A stretch of 64,000 nucleotides of DNA from Lepidostoma basale. Taxonomy: Eukaryota > Arthropoda > Insecta > Trichoptera > Lepidostomatidae. Positions 39,364 to 49,922 of the stretch are shown piece by piece. Where the stretch lies: positions 434,001 to 498,000 of the forward strand of contig JAHDVF020000504.1 of the NCBI GenBank assembly GCA_022606425.2, given 5' to 3'. The notes beneath the pieces were generated by a model. The model saw nothing but the letters and a program-made list of their open reading frames with translations. It had not been told where the DNA came from and searched no databases. A program made the position numbers and the translations under genes. The first letter of the stretch is position 1; each line of letters starts with the position of its first letter.

Positions 39364-39955
39364 TGCATTATTATTATTATTATTATTATTATATATTTTG
39401 TTGAATCGCTGCAACATGAGCCAAATCGATGTAAAGGGTATTATAGCTATCATAGTGATTCTAGTGATGTTTGATAGGTAGCTAGTCTAACGCCAGTTTA
39501 TTTTCACGTGAATTCTACGTAATCTTGCTTTTGATAAAAGCAAAACATGTCATTCACATAAATTATAGTAAACTTTTAATTAACAGTTCATATTCATTCA
39601 TATAATTTTTTTAATAAAGGGTTTCAAATCATTGTTCAAGTAACAATAAATGGACAAGACTAAGGACAGTGATATTTTTTTCATACTGTCCCTGGCGGTA
39701 ATCGATCACGGGATCTTAAAAACTTTTAACTTAGAATGCGTAATGTATATTTTCCCAAAAAATTCGATAATTTATGTTATTTTTAAAGTTATTACACGAG
39801 AGTTTGACAGATTATCAAATTAAATTGACAACCATGACGAATCTTGTCAAGTCTAACACATACCAAAGACAGTGTGACAATCACGCTGTCCTTGCCGGGA
39901 ATCGAACCCGGAACCTTCGGGGTGGCAGTCAATGCACTTACAACTCGGCCACGTA
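39364..39955 (-). mobile_element. SINE-1 split by a 330-bp composite insertion
   Basis: Tail part 39364-39520 ((ATT)n at 39364-39393, 'ttgttgaatcgctgcaacat', 'gataggtagctagtctaacg', 'cacgtgaattctac'). Head part 39849-39955 (body 'agacagtgtgacaatcacgc', box B complement 'gggaatcgaaccc', box A complement 'gcacttacaactcgg'). The pieces are consecutive in SINE-1. Confidence 0.75.
39521..39848 (+). repeat. P2 arm fused to SINE remnant, copy 2
   Basis: 'gataaaagcaaaacatgtca', 'gttcaagtaacaataaatgg', 'ggcggtaatcgatcacggga', 'ttattacacgagagtttgac', 'agattatcaaattaaattga'. Collinear with 24767-25080; here it sits inside a SINE-1, so it behaves as a unit. Confidence 0.65.
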
Positions 39956-39957
39956 TT

Positions 39958-40060
39958 ATACACAAATGAGACATAACAAACGAAAAACATTTCGGCGACT
40001 TATTTGGACACAAAATGGAAAACGAAAATACAATAACGATAAGAAATAGCATCTCAAGAA
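39958..40060 (-). mobile_element. Repeat Y fragment
   Basis: 'gagacataacaaacgaaaaa', 'gacttatttggacacaaaat'; no tail left. Confidence 0.5.
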
Positions 40061-40746
40061 CCAGAAAAGATATTTATAAACCGTGCAATAAAGCAATCCA
40101 CTAGATTGCCTTAAACAAATGAAGAAATTTTAGAAATTAATTTAACGGGAATGACAAATTTCGCCGTGCTTACAAATTTCAATTTTGTGACTCTATGGTA
40201 CAGATTATTTCCATTAAATTGTATCATTCTTCAACGAATAAAATAAATAAATACTATCCATAGACATTGTTGAAATCACTAATAGAATACATTAAAACGA
40301 TATTTTACTTCAGAAAAATGCTTGTGTTTCTGAATAAATTATGATTTTATGTTATATTGATTAAACCAATCCTTACGACATGTTAAACATGTATTTTATT
40401 TTAAATAAATAAATTTGTATGCTTCACAAATATAACTTTAAGTGATTAAACAAATAATCAAATTGAAATGCAAAGTTTCCTGCAATCTAGAACCCTTAAT
40501 CCTGCAATACTATTAGTAACAACCTTACTTCACTCCCCTTAAGCTAATAAGTTTTTCTTAAGTCCTCCAAGGATATACGATTAGTAGCAGTTAGTCTTTT
40601 ATAGGTGGGATTAGAATGAGGAGTAGTCAATCGCCTGATTGAGGGAGATTATGTAGCATGATAGGGTTTTCCAGGTTTAATCCTCACCCATTCGTGAGAA
40701 TCTCAAAGTTTACATGTTTTTTGTCAAAAATATATTACATTTATAT
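40061..40746. other. Unassigned AT-rich sequence
   Basis: No gene, repeat partner or terminal structure seen. Confidence 0.35.
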
Positions 40747-40754
40747 ATTATAAC

Positions 40755-41614
40755 CAGTGGCGGTACTTCTATACAAGCAAAAAGCCGGGCTTGCCTTAAA
40801 AAACCTATAATAAAACGATGTTTTTTGCGCGTTTGAGTCGTCTATGAACAAAATAATATTTTGAATTTTCGCGCAAATTAATCCGTTGCGTTGCAAAAGA
40901 CTCCGCTGACATGTGCAGTAATGACCGAAATGTATGTTTTGTTTCACTTATACGTACCGTAGGGGAGATGCCCGTGAAATAACCTGCGTCCACATGTTTT
41001 GTTTAATCTTTTCGATGGGCTTCATATTGGGCTTGCAAAAAGTAAAAGGTTCTTTGTCGCACTTATGTATTTTTGGCTTGTAATCATATACGAGTAGCTA
41101 GGTCATATACACCAGAAGATATCTAAAATTTTTTGTATGAATTTGAAGCCTGGCTTTATCACTCTGAAGTATGTTACTATTGGATGTGTCACGAACTTCA
41201 TTTCTATTGTCAGAATGTTATCTGTCATTTAGGTTATTTGCAGAAATGTTATGAGAAGAAAAATTATGTAATTTCTTTACGAACATTTATTCATAATTCG
41301 TGTTTCGGTGTCAACTAATTTATTATTATTGTCTATTTAAAGCTTATTTCTGATTAATTATATTTCTTCTTGTATTTGTAAATACATTATTATACTATAG
41401 AATAACATGACTTTGATGACGCAGAAAATATTTTTTTGTATAGATTTGAAATGCGCCTAAAGTGGGATTTGAAATCGATTAGTTAACGAAATTAATTTAG
41501 AAAGATAAAACTCTTTTAATCCGGAAGAATACATTATCGTGACCCTCTACTAATATTATAACACAAAAAAGTCGGACGGGCTTGCCTTCCTGGTTGATCC
41601 TAGGCACGCCACTG
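40755..41614. mobile_element. Non-autonomous hAT transposon with intact target duplication
   Basis: Ends CAGTGGCG (40755) and CGCCACTG (41614), the usual hAT-type inverted termini, flanked by identical 8-bp 'attataac' at 40747-40754 and 41615-41622. 8-bp duplications are the hAT hallmark. Inner subterminal 'gggcttgcc' occurs near both ends (about 40787 and 41579). At 860 bp it has no transposase; a 61-codon frame inside (41133-41318) has no domain. It would need a hAT transposase from elsewhere. Confidence 0.85.
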
Positions 41615-41634
41615 ATTATAACATACATTAGTAG

Positions 41635-41732
41635 GAATTTTTATGAATTAAAACGCTGTTTTTTCCACTTTTGAGTTTATTTTTCTCGACATGTTTCGAA
41701 AGCTTACACCTTATAATGGTAAACGCATTTTT
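41635..41732 (-). repeat. PLE-type terminus
   Basis: On -: 'gctttcgaaacatgtcgaga', 'aaaataaactcaaaagtgga', 'aaaaacag'. GAA, ACATGT, C are intact, the upstream core is lost. LINE-D is inserted next to it. Confidence 0.5.
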
Positions 41733-42130
41733 ATGAAGTCTTCTTCTTCTTCGTCTTCCTTGTTGTAGACCAAAGTGGTCTGTTCTCCAGAGTGTTGCTC
41801 CTCCTGTGAGGTAGATTCCCAGCTGTCCTTATATCTTTTAGAAGGTCTTCCACGAGGACGAGTCCCATGAGTCTGATTATTTAGTGCAATATAGGGGAGT
41901 CTGGTGGTGTCCATTCTTTGAACATGACAGTACCACAACCTTATTCGCTGTTTTCTATATTTTATAATATCCTCAACCTCACATATCACTCTTATTCTGG
42001 TGTTCCTCACGCGATCTCTCAGTGTCTTGCCTGCTATCGTCCTCAGTGTCTTCTTCTCGGAAGTCCTTAAAACTTCTTTGGTCCTTACTGTGTCTGCCAT
42101 TTCTTCGACGCCATATGTTATTATATTTTA
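41733..42130 (-). pseudogene. LINE-D RT C-terminal fragment
   Basis: 129-residue frame (41711-42100): 'MADTVRTKEVLRTSEKKTLR', 'TIAGKTLRDRVRNTRIRVIC', 'YRKQRIRLWYCHVQRM', 'RPRGRPSKRYKDSWESTSQE', then a run of acidic residues because the frame reads into the (GAA)n tail (41738-41757). Confidence 0.88.
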
Positions 42131-42149
42131 AAAGGTAAAATTAGATATT

Positions 42150-42500
42150 TGAATATTTACTTTTGGTAATTACATAAAGGTTATGTTATAATCAAAACAT
42201 GTCTGTGTGAAGTGAAATAAAGTGTTGTTATATCAAGTATAATTATATTTATTCAAATATGAATCTACAACACAAAGTAAAGGCGAATATAGAAGACATA
42301 TAATTAGGTAGTTTACCAGGATTGAGCTGAGGTAATAAAGCGTAGAAAGGTTCATCATTTAGGGCTCATTGCATCTGTTAGGGGGCATCTTCTACACTAT
42401 CTATAGTCTTATCTCGAGAAGAGGGTTTACTTCTATCTAATCTCAGTTACTGGGATAACCCATCACCCTTTTATATACGTAGGCTGCCCTTTAACCAAAT
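42150..42500 (+). repeat. P1 PLE terminus and adjoining sequence
   Basis: 'caaaacatgtctgtgtgaag', 'tgaaataaagtgttgttata', 'gaatctacaacacaaagtaa', 'aggcgaatatagaag'. The core upstream of AAAACATGTC is decayed. 42310-42420 may be PLE body. Confidence 0.55.
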
Positions 42501-42574
42501 TAATCAATTTGTTCTTTGAGATACACAGTTTTCATAATAACTTGTATCTACTAAAGGCTGTTATTTCTCAGTAG
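42501..42574. other. AT-rich spacer
   Basis: Nothing recognised. Confidence 0.3.
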
Positions 42575-42812
42575 ATAATCTTCTTCTTCTGATTGTAGAT
42601 CTTGCGATCTGCTTATGCAGGATATCAACTTTCTTCCTGCGATGAAGACAGCTAGCCTTGGTGGTCGACGGTCCTCTGAAGTCTCGTGCATCACGATATT
42701 CGGAATTCTTGCTGGATCCATTCTCTCGATGTGATCTCTCCAGAATCGTCTTCTCTGCCTACTCCATCTCACTATGTCTTCAATTTTGCAAGATTTGCGA
42801 ATTTCTTCAATT
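42575..42812 (-). pseudogene. LINE-D fragment
   Basis: 'MRWSRQRRRFWRDHIERMDP', 'ARIPNIVMHETSEDRRPPRL', tail TTC repeats at 42581-42590. Close to 2570-3063 in sequence ('gctggatccattctctcg'). Confidence 0.8.
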
Positions 42813-42987
42813 CACTAAAAATATGGTTTTGAAAACCTCTTTTTATCAGGATTTTCATAATTCGTTCTTGAATTGTATAGGGTGCGGCAGCATAACTTCC
42901 TTTTTTCAAAACTTAAATAATAAAACTCATTACATAAATCCAATTTTTTTTTAGTCGTTTTTAATAATGTAGGCACATACACGCATG
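42813..42987. other. Unassigned sequence
   Basis: No gene or repeat partner. Confidence 0.3.
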
Positions 42988-44861
42988 GAATTTTAGATCA
43001 TTGTTGAAGAAACAATAAATGGGTTCAGTGGAAATAAAAGTTTTTATTAAAATGTATATTATCTATCAACATTATAGAATTAGATAGTGAAAACGTCTTA
43101 AGTTTATAAAAAAAAATATCTTGAATATGTATTTTTTTATAACTTTATTAGAATTTTCCATTGTTTTGGCCGAAACACTATGATACTTCAACATTATTAC
43201 TGTTAAAATTTAAAACACTGTTATAATATAACAATTTATTTTCATTTACTATTAATTTATTTACTACTATTTAATATCACAACTACTTTTATTGTGTTGG
43301 CTTACATCGAATAACATTATTTGTAGCTTATTCACCTAATTAATATTAACTGTGACAATACCCTTTCATTTCGTGTATGTATACTTGTCCCTTCTAATCA
43401 TCTGTTTTTACCACCTTTGTTATATTTGTTTGTAAAATTATCAACAGATTCGCACACTTAATTTATACTATGACTTACCTCACTAATGAATTTTTTGCCC
43501 TATAAATAGTAAGTCTTTTTATTTGTTATTTTAGTTTATTGTAACACCTGATGATGCCAACATCGGTTGGCGAAACAGTTGTCGCGGCACTCTCAGTGAA
43601 TAAAAAGAAATTATAATATTTTAACAGTGTTATAAATTTTAACAGTAATTTAATGGAATTGATCTTCTTCTTCTCTCTATGTCCTGTCAGGTCTTCCTAA
43701 CGTTGACTATAACCAAGTGATGACCTGGGGAAAAATATCCAGAGTGGTATCCCCATGCCTTCTCTGGAGGATTTTCTGACGGGGTTACCTTCCCTTAGCT
43801 GGGTGTATCCAGTTTTATGGTGCTGGAAGCTCGCCATTCGTCTTCTCTCTTGGACGATATGGCACTTAGTAATATGTGCCACATTGCCCGGGGTTCGCGG
43901 GGTCTTTAAAAGACCTCTCGTGGACGCTAGAGAGTTGGACTTGATAGTAGTGTAGCTGTTGTAAATGCAACATGGCGCCTTACGACATTTTGTAGAGGCA
44001 TACTTTCTAGCAAAACATACCCCATCTTAACCCTACTACCCTTTTGAACCCCTGACAGTTATTAGAATTGTTACTGTTGTTTATTTCAAGTTCGTTGACA
44101 TGAACTTTTTTCTTTGTTAGGTGTTAATTCCAGGAAACAATATTAGTATTTGGTGGGAGTGTCTCATAATGAATTGGATAATGTTCGCCGCTGTTTTATA
44201 GTAATTAATCGCTTTGAATGAAATCCTCCATTATCCGATAGGCTTTAATTACCCTTCCGGTCAATACATTTATGATAATAAAAGGGTTGGGAATTAAAAA
44301 AAAGGTTTTGTCTAGAGTTTACAGATAAATAAAAAATATAATGTTATTAACTGCTAAAATTAAAACCCTATATTGATATCACAATTTTAATTATACGCAT
44401 TTTTGGAGTTTCGTGACAGCTGTTTCTTCAACCGACTTTCGCATTATTAGGTATTACAAACAACTTGATTGAGAGTCAATCAAGTTGTTTGTCAACAACT
44501 GTCAAACAATTGTCGTGACACTCCCAAAAAGTGAATAATAAAGTTTGTGACATCATAACAGTGTTTCGAATTTATAATAGTAGTAAACTAGATTGTTCAT
44601 TGGTTTTACTGACACTTAATTTATATAAATAGCGACAAATTTGTTTCGCCTTGCGAGAGCTACTACTTAATAAAATCCAAGTAAAACCACTAAACAATCG
44701 TGTTAACAAACAAACAAACCAAACCATTATGCTGTTTCTCCGCAGGGGTGGGCAGAGAGAATGGACCGCCAGACTACTCTTTCCTGACACACCTCTCTAG
44801 CTTTCTCCACATCCATACAACGAGTCATACATGCACGTCGATTTTTCCGACTTCAAACATG
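42988..44861. repeat. 1.9-kb composite duplication, copy 1
   Basis: Collinear and highly similar to 58600-60489 (offset 15.61-15.63 kb). Contents in order: P2-like edge, P4 terminus (43140-43650), a (GAA)n-tailed LINE-E-like 3' piece on - (43662-43960, 'tcctgtcaggtcttcctaac'), 300 bp unassigned, a second P4 inverted pair (44380-44590) and the 3' end of LINE-A. No intact gene. Confidence 0.8.
43140..43650 (+). repeat. P4 PLE terminus with hammerhead-like core
   Basis: 43558-43583: CTGATGA, t, 6-bp stem GCCAAC/GTTGGC with ATCG loop, GAA, ACAGTTGT (ACAGCTGT in other copies), C. Then 'cactctcagtgaataaaaag' and 'taacagtgttataaatttta'. 43140-43240 is an opposed arm edge ('ggccgaaacactatgatact'). 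Confidence 0.65.
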
Positions 44862-45150
44862 ACCAACCTTTAAAATTTGATTGATTTGGTAATGGCATGC
44901 TTTTCTTGGTCTACCTCGACTCCGTACTCCATTTACATCATTAACTTATACTTTCTTAACCTTTTTTTCTCCACCTATGCCCTCTATATGTCCGAACCAA
45001 CGCAGCGATCCTTTCATAATTTTGTTCATAATACCTTCTACCGCTCTAAATTCCTTTTTTACATCAGCATTTGAGATTCTGTCGTATATCGTTCTACCAC
45101 ATAACGTCTTAGGGACCTCATCTCCACCGTGTTTATTCTGCTCTCATCGT
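44704..45150 (-). pseudogene. LINE-A RT C-terminal fragment, (GTTT)n tail
   Basis: Tail as (CAAA)n at 44706-44725. 'tgtttctccgcaggggtggg', 'accaacctttaaaatttgat', and the regions encoding RPRKxxP, KKVxVNDVNGVRSRxxPR and RMCGRTIYDRISNADVKKE, with several changes. 3' part is within the composite duplication; the 5' part ends against LINE-G. Confidence 0.8.
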
Positions 45151-45194
45151 AAATTGTGTTTACTATTATTAATTAATAATGAAGTTTTACAAAA

Positions 45195-45800
45195 CTATTT
45201 TCCTACCTCGGTAGTATAATAGCAGGCTCGGGAGGTACGGAGGAAGATGTAGCCAGCAGACTCAACAAGGCAAGGGGAGCTTTCGCTATACTGCGCCCTG
45301 TATGGCGTTCTAGTATCCTTTCGAAAAAGCTCAAGATCCAAACGTTCAGCAGCAGCGTTAAAAGCGTTTTGCTGAACGGATGTGAGACTTGGAAATCTAC
45401 CGCGGACATTATTGGAAAATTTCAGGTGTTTATAAATAGGTGCCTTCGCTCAATATTCAAGATCTATTAGCCCCAAACAGTGTCAAATGCCGTTCTCTGG
45501 ATCATGGCAGACGAAAAGCCAATTAGAGAACAATTCGCTAGACGCAAATGGATGTGGATCGGTCACACTCTGAAACGGAACCCAGCCTGCATCGCTCAGG
45601 GCGCACAAGACTGGGCCCCTATGGGGTAAGAGAGGAAGCGAGGCAGACCTAGAGCCACCTGGAAAAGAGCCTTGCAGGATGAGGTTAAAGCAGAAAGCTT
45701 CACTTGGAATGATGTTAGGCATCAGGTATGAGATAGAGTCGGGTGGAGAAGGTTCCTTGAGGCCCTATGCACCGCGGAGGTGTGACAGGACAAAAAAAAG
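45195..45800 (+). pseudogene. LINE-G RT C-terminal fragment
   Basis: Mostly one frame: 'GSGGTEEDVASRLNKARGAF', 'AILRPVWRSSILSKKLKI', 'SSSVKSVLLNGCETWKSTAD', stop, 'PIREQFARRKWMWIGHTLKR', stop, 'RKRGRPRATWKRALQDEVKA', 'DRVGWRRFLEALCTAEV'. It ends near an A-rich 45789-45800. Four stops over about 195 codons: inactive. Confidence 0.88.
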
Positions 45801-45844
45801 AATATGGCAAAACTAATACCTCAACCATAAATGAATTAAAATGT

Positions 45845-46530
45845 CAAATTTAATTGTATCTCAATAGAGACGAAGACGCAAAAAGGAAACTGAATATGGA
45901 TGATCAAGGTGTTTACAGGACTTATGACCTGTCATTGGTTGGGTTAAGCGCACGCTTTATGTAATTACAACATTCCCCATTCCACCATTGCATCATGCAT
46001 GACAAATTTTGGAAGCTGTATATATATACTTCAAATCCATATATATCTTCACGTGTCAGTTTTAATTGGCCATCTATGTAGATTTGATTACACTTGTGAA
46101 TCTTTTCAAGATTAACCTTTATAATCCACCCACTAAACGCCATCTATGGAGAATGACTTTCAGCGCAAACTACCTTATTAACACAATGCGAAGGCTGTCG
46201 CCTATTAACGTATTGTTAAAAGCTGTCAGGAGTATTATTCCTTTCTATATGCCAAAGAATTGACCAGAATGATTACAAATATTTTTGTGAATGTATACTT
46301 ATACTTGTATACGAAATATCATAATTACAAAGGTGGAATGGGGAATGTTGTAATTACATAAAGCGTGCGCTTAACCCAACCAATGACAGGTCATAAGTTC
46401 TGTAAACACCTTGATCATCCATATTCAGTTTCCTTGCGTCTTCGTCTCTATTGAGATACAATTAAATTTGAATTAACCACCCTTTGGTGAAAATCCAGGA
46501 TTTCGTATGCAAGTATAAGTATACATTCAC
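45845..46530. mobile_element. FB foldback element with 140-150-bp inverted arms
   Basis: Left arm 45846-45987 ('tttaattgtatctcaatag', 'cttatgacctgtcattggtt', 'taagcgcacgctttatgtaa', 'acaacattccccattccacc') and right arm 46331-46484 are inverted copies. Outer or inner ends 'tgtatacttatacttgtata' (46289) and its complement (46490-46520). The centre has 'atctatgtagatttgattac' and 'cgccatctatggagaatgac'. No ORF. Confidence 0.75.
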
Positions 46531-46949
46531 AAAAATAATTAAAATGTCAATAAGATGCATTGGAAATGTGTAAATAATTGATAAGGGAAGAGTGGTTGAG
46601 ATATATGTACGGATTTAAATTTACAAAAATATGTACCATACCATTAACGATTTGTACTTGTTTTCAAAGACAGCGCCCGAAGACAGGATAAAGCGATTCC
46701 AGATTTTTATTAAGTTTGAAAATAATATTTTCGCATATCTCTTACAGAAATTCTAATGAAAAGACGCCTCACAAATTTTATAAATTGGTTGAGTATTATG
46801 TTTAGTCCAGTGGTGTGCATTTTAATTATTTTTAAATTTTGAATTTTATATAAGCGAACGAAGAGAACTTGGAGCAGGTGAGTGAATTTGTGTATTAAGG
46901 TAGCTTGTGAGCAGATACCGACGTCGAAAGAAGTATAATTTTCCCCTAA
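46531..46949. other. Unassigned sequence
   Basis: A good-looking splice donor (GGAGCAG|GTGAGTG at about 46878) is not preceded by an open frame. No gene claimed. Confidence 0.3.
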
Positions 46950-47145
46950 TGATCATGACGACTCACCGTTTTAACATTCTATTCGTCCTCGCTCACTTTC
47001 TCCTACCCCTTTTCTTCCCTCCATTTTATTTTTCTTTCTTCATATGTTGTTCCCTGATTTTATATTCAGTTTACTCTCTCACCCTGACGAAGCTCCGGCG
47101 GAAGCGAAACCGGTTGGGGTTACAAAATAAAGTGGTTTAGATACA
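46950..47145 (+). repeat. P5 PLE terminus
   Basis: 47084-47113: CTGACGA, a, stem GCTCC/GGAAGC region, GAA, palindrome ACCGGT, T, followed by 'tggggttacaaaataaagtg'. Confidence 0.6.
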
Positions 47146-47149
47146 AATA

Positions 47150-47325
47150 GGAATGACACTTTTCACCTTGCTAAGGAATTATTAAATATTAAATATTTCT
47201 TTAGAAATTGGAAACATGTTGTACCAATAAAATAGAGTAAAAATTCCAGAAAATTTACGTTTTTATTCGCATTATTTATTTATTTAAGAATTTTGGGTCT
47301 TTGTTTAAGAAACAATACGTTTAAT
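47150..47325. repeat. P2 PLE termini, head-to-head, diverged
   Basis: 'cttgctaaggaattattaaa' faces 'tctttagaaattggaaacat', then 'ttacgtttttattcgcatta' and 'gtttaagaaacaatacg'. Confidence 0.5.
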
Positions 47326-47524
47326 TCCTGGTTATCTCTTCTGCATTGGCCCATCTATTTTTGTATCGATATAAAGACTTCCGCTACAAACCCTTCCTCA
47401 GTTTTGGCTCTTTATATTGCTGAGTATTTTAGAAATTAACTAAACATTTTATTTCTATAAAAATCTATACCAGTAATTAATGTTTATTGTAAAAAAATCA
47501 GGCTAAGAAAAATAATTTCTCTTT
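47326..47524. other. Unassigned sequence
   Basis: Nothing recognised. Confidence 0.3.
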
Positions 47525-48205
47525 TGTTCGCCTTCACTTTGTGTTGTGGATTCATATTTAAATAAATATAATTACACTTTGTATTACTACACTCGGACAT
47601 GTTTCGGTTACATGAAAGTTTTATCAACTTATACAATTTTAACAATCAAATAAAACAGAGCGGTCACGAGAAAACAGGAAAACAGGAAAAACAACGCGTA
47701 ATTTTAACATAAGAATTAAAGAACATCTTAGATGCCTTTCTAATAATAATTTTACGGAGCTCTCTAACCATTTCATTAAAGAAATGATTGAAGAAAATAC
47801 ATTGATTGAAGAAAACGGCCTTTTAAATTTGCATATTAATAATAAAAACCTAACTTTAAACAATTTAGAAAATTTAGAAATTAAAAAAGCCATAAAAAAT
47901 ATAATAAATAACCAATTAAATTTATTTAATTCCCATGCTCGATATGTTCCCGAACATTTCTCCTCTCCTAAACCCTAATTATACCCCTTCCACTCGATAT
48001 GTTCCCGGTACATTTCTACTCTCCTCATTCCTAATTATACCCCTTCCACTTTTATACAAAACTCGATCTCCATTGAGTATATAAGTGACCGCTCTGTTTT
48101 ATTTGATTGTTAAAATTGTATACATTGATAAAAGTTACATGTAACCGAAACATGTCTGAGTTCAGTGAAAATAAAAAGTGTTGTAATACAAAGCATAATT
48201 ATGTA
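47525..48205 (+). mobile_element. PLE fragment bounded by inverted P1 termini
   Basis: Left arm 47541-47665 and right arm 48083-48205 are inverted copies ('accgctctgttttatttgat', 'tgttaaaattgta', 'gtaaccgaaacatgtc', 'aaagtgttgtaatacaaag'). Between them lies the end of a PLE coding region. The right arm has GAA, ACATGT, C but a degenerate core (TTGATAA). Confidence 0.75.
47695..47978 (+). pseudogene. PLE protein C-terminus, GIY-YIG endonuclease remnant
   Basis: Open frame 'RNFNIRIKEHLRCLSNNNFT', 'ELSNHFIKEMIEENTLIEEN', 'GLLNLHINNKNLTLNNLENL', 'EIKKAIKNIINNQLNLFNSH'. The RF..R..EH block and the N..LENLEIKKAIKN ending are typical of the C-terminal GIY-YIG nuclease of Penelope-like elements. The GIY...YIG strands and the whole RT are missing. 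Confidence 0.65.
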
Positions 48206-48609
48206 TAATCAAAAAGAAAAAATAAACTGAACAAAAAAATTGGAAGAAAATAATGTTTGAACATTAAAACATTGTTTTTTCCACTTCTAGAAAATTTCTA
48301 CATAAATCTGATGTAGAATTTATAAAAGCCGCCCCTGCTGTATTCATATTTCTCAGTCAATATTCAATTAAAAAAACGGTAGCGTAGGTTTAAAGGGGCT
48401 GTATCGGCCGCCATCTCTTGGGCTTGGAGGCCATTTTAAGCATCGATTCTTGGGCACGACCCAATTTCATCGTATCTGTTCTCTTTTTCTTTATTTTATT
48501 TCTGAAGTCCCTATTAATATCTACTGGGTGTTTGTGCTTACTGATAACAATAATATAATATTTAAAATTTTAAACTTGAGACAAGAACAGAAATAACTCT
48601 AAACTTGTA
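48206..48609. other. Unassigned sequence
   Basis: 48380-48480 has balanced composition ('gctgtatcggccgccatctc') and is possibly unique. No ORF or splice support. Confidence 0.35.
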
Positions 48610-49200
48610 GTGGGAGGATTTATCCCATACATTCAGCAATGGCGCACGCAAAGTCATTACTGCAAACAAAAATACATTCACAGAAGCAAATATGGCAGTA
48701 CACAATGGAGTTCTAGTGCCAACCCTCATATATGGAAGTGAATCTTGGAGCTGGCAAAAGAAACATGAAAGCAAGATAAATGCCGTAGAAATGAGATCAC
48801 TAAGAATAATGTGCGTGAAAACGTTAAATGACAGAATACCGAACGATGAAATAATAAAGAAATGTAAGGCAGATGACTGCATCATGGATAAAATTAAAAA
48901 AGGATCCCTGAGATGGTTTGTACATACGGAACGAATGGATGAGAGTAGAATGGTTAAAAAATTGTACACAAGCAGCGTGAGTGGAAAAAGAAGCCGAGGA
49001 CGAACGAGGAAAACATGGCATGACCAAATTAATCAATTACTAAAGGGCGGCCACATATGAAGTCGGAATAATAGACGTGCGTGCATGGTACGATGTATTA
49101 ATGTAGAGGAATCCCGAGAGGTATGCCAGGACAGAAGAATTATGGCGATCTATCCTCTCTGCCTACCCCTCCAAAGAAATGGTTAGTTTGTTAGTTAGTT
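48610..49200 (+). pseudogene. LINE-C RT C-terminal fragment
   Basis: 122-codon frame 48692-49060: 'MAVHNGVLVPTLIYGSESWS', 'AVEMRSLRIMCVKTLNDRIP', 'CIMDKIKKGSLRWFVHTERM', 'SSVSGKRSRGRTRKTWHDQI'. A stop after GGHI, then the 3' end 'gtatgccaggacagaagaat', 'ctctctgcctacccctcc'. Confidence 0.88.
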
Positions 49201-49255
49201 TCAGCAAATAGTTCCAGCGTGATGGTTAGTTTGTTAGTTAGTTTCAGCAAACTTT
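49186..49255 (+). repeat. Duplicated LINE-C tail
   Basis: 'ggttagtttgttagttagtt' plus 'tcagcaaa' occurs twice (about 49190-49210 and 49221-49250), the second time with 'gcgtgatgg' before it. A small tandem duplication including the tail. Confidence 0.6.
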
Positions 49256-49439
49256 TTGCACATGCATTGAACTATAATATTATGCTGGTAACAGTATGCT
49301 CGTATTGCCGCCTGGTGTAAAAGACCCCGTTTTCACTTTGGCCTCGGACGTTTACTCGCACGGACGTCTCTGTACGCGTATTATTTTGTTCTTAACCGCG
49401 TCTTACTCTCATACTTTCACTTCAATTGTAAATATTTTA
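49256..49439. other. Unassigned sequence
   Basis: 'gcacggacgtctctgtacgc' patch; nothing recognised. Confidence 0.3.
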
Positions 49440-49590
49440 ATCGAATGCTTTCACTGAAATCTCTTGATGGAAGTTCATTTAAAAATATTAATGAACTAAT
49501 AAGATGTTTTTTAAAACTAATTTCAAGTTTTTATTTATTTCGGCAGCGACCGGTTTCGCCGGGCTCGCTGGCATCGACAGACTAGTGCCA
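49440..49590 (-). repeat. P3 PLE terminus, single arm
   Basis: On -, 49582-49541: CTAGT/GCTGC partial helix I, CTGTCGA, t, stem GCCAG/CCGGC, GAA, ACCGGT, C; then 'cgaaataaataaaaacttga' and 'cttccatcaagagatttcag'. Confidence 0.65.
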
Positions 49591-49922
49591 CAGTTACAAA
49601 CTGACTCCTTTATATACCCACAGATCATGAGTTGTGAACATGATTCTATGAAAAAATAATCTTTAACTAAAAATATTTTTTTTACTGAATTTAAATATTG
49701 GTATTAAAGGGATTTTTTAAGGGTTCTGTTTTCTAGATTATATTGACGGATTGATTGGATTATAAAAGAAACGTCGTTTTATTTCATTGTGTTTTTAAGA
49801 AATTTCCATCAAGATATGAATTTAATAAAATCATTAGATTATCCGAAAAATATGCTTTCGGAGCAAATCTGTATGTTTTTATTGTGCCGATATAAAAAAA
49901 GAATTAATGTTTGAGGACTTAC
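49591..49922. other. AT-rich sequence, possible intron
   Basis: Would be the start of an intron if the exon at 49923-50091 is real. 49790-49830 has a P3 outer remnant ('aatttccatcaagatatgaa'). Confidence 0.35.
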
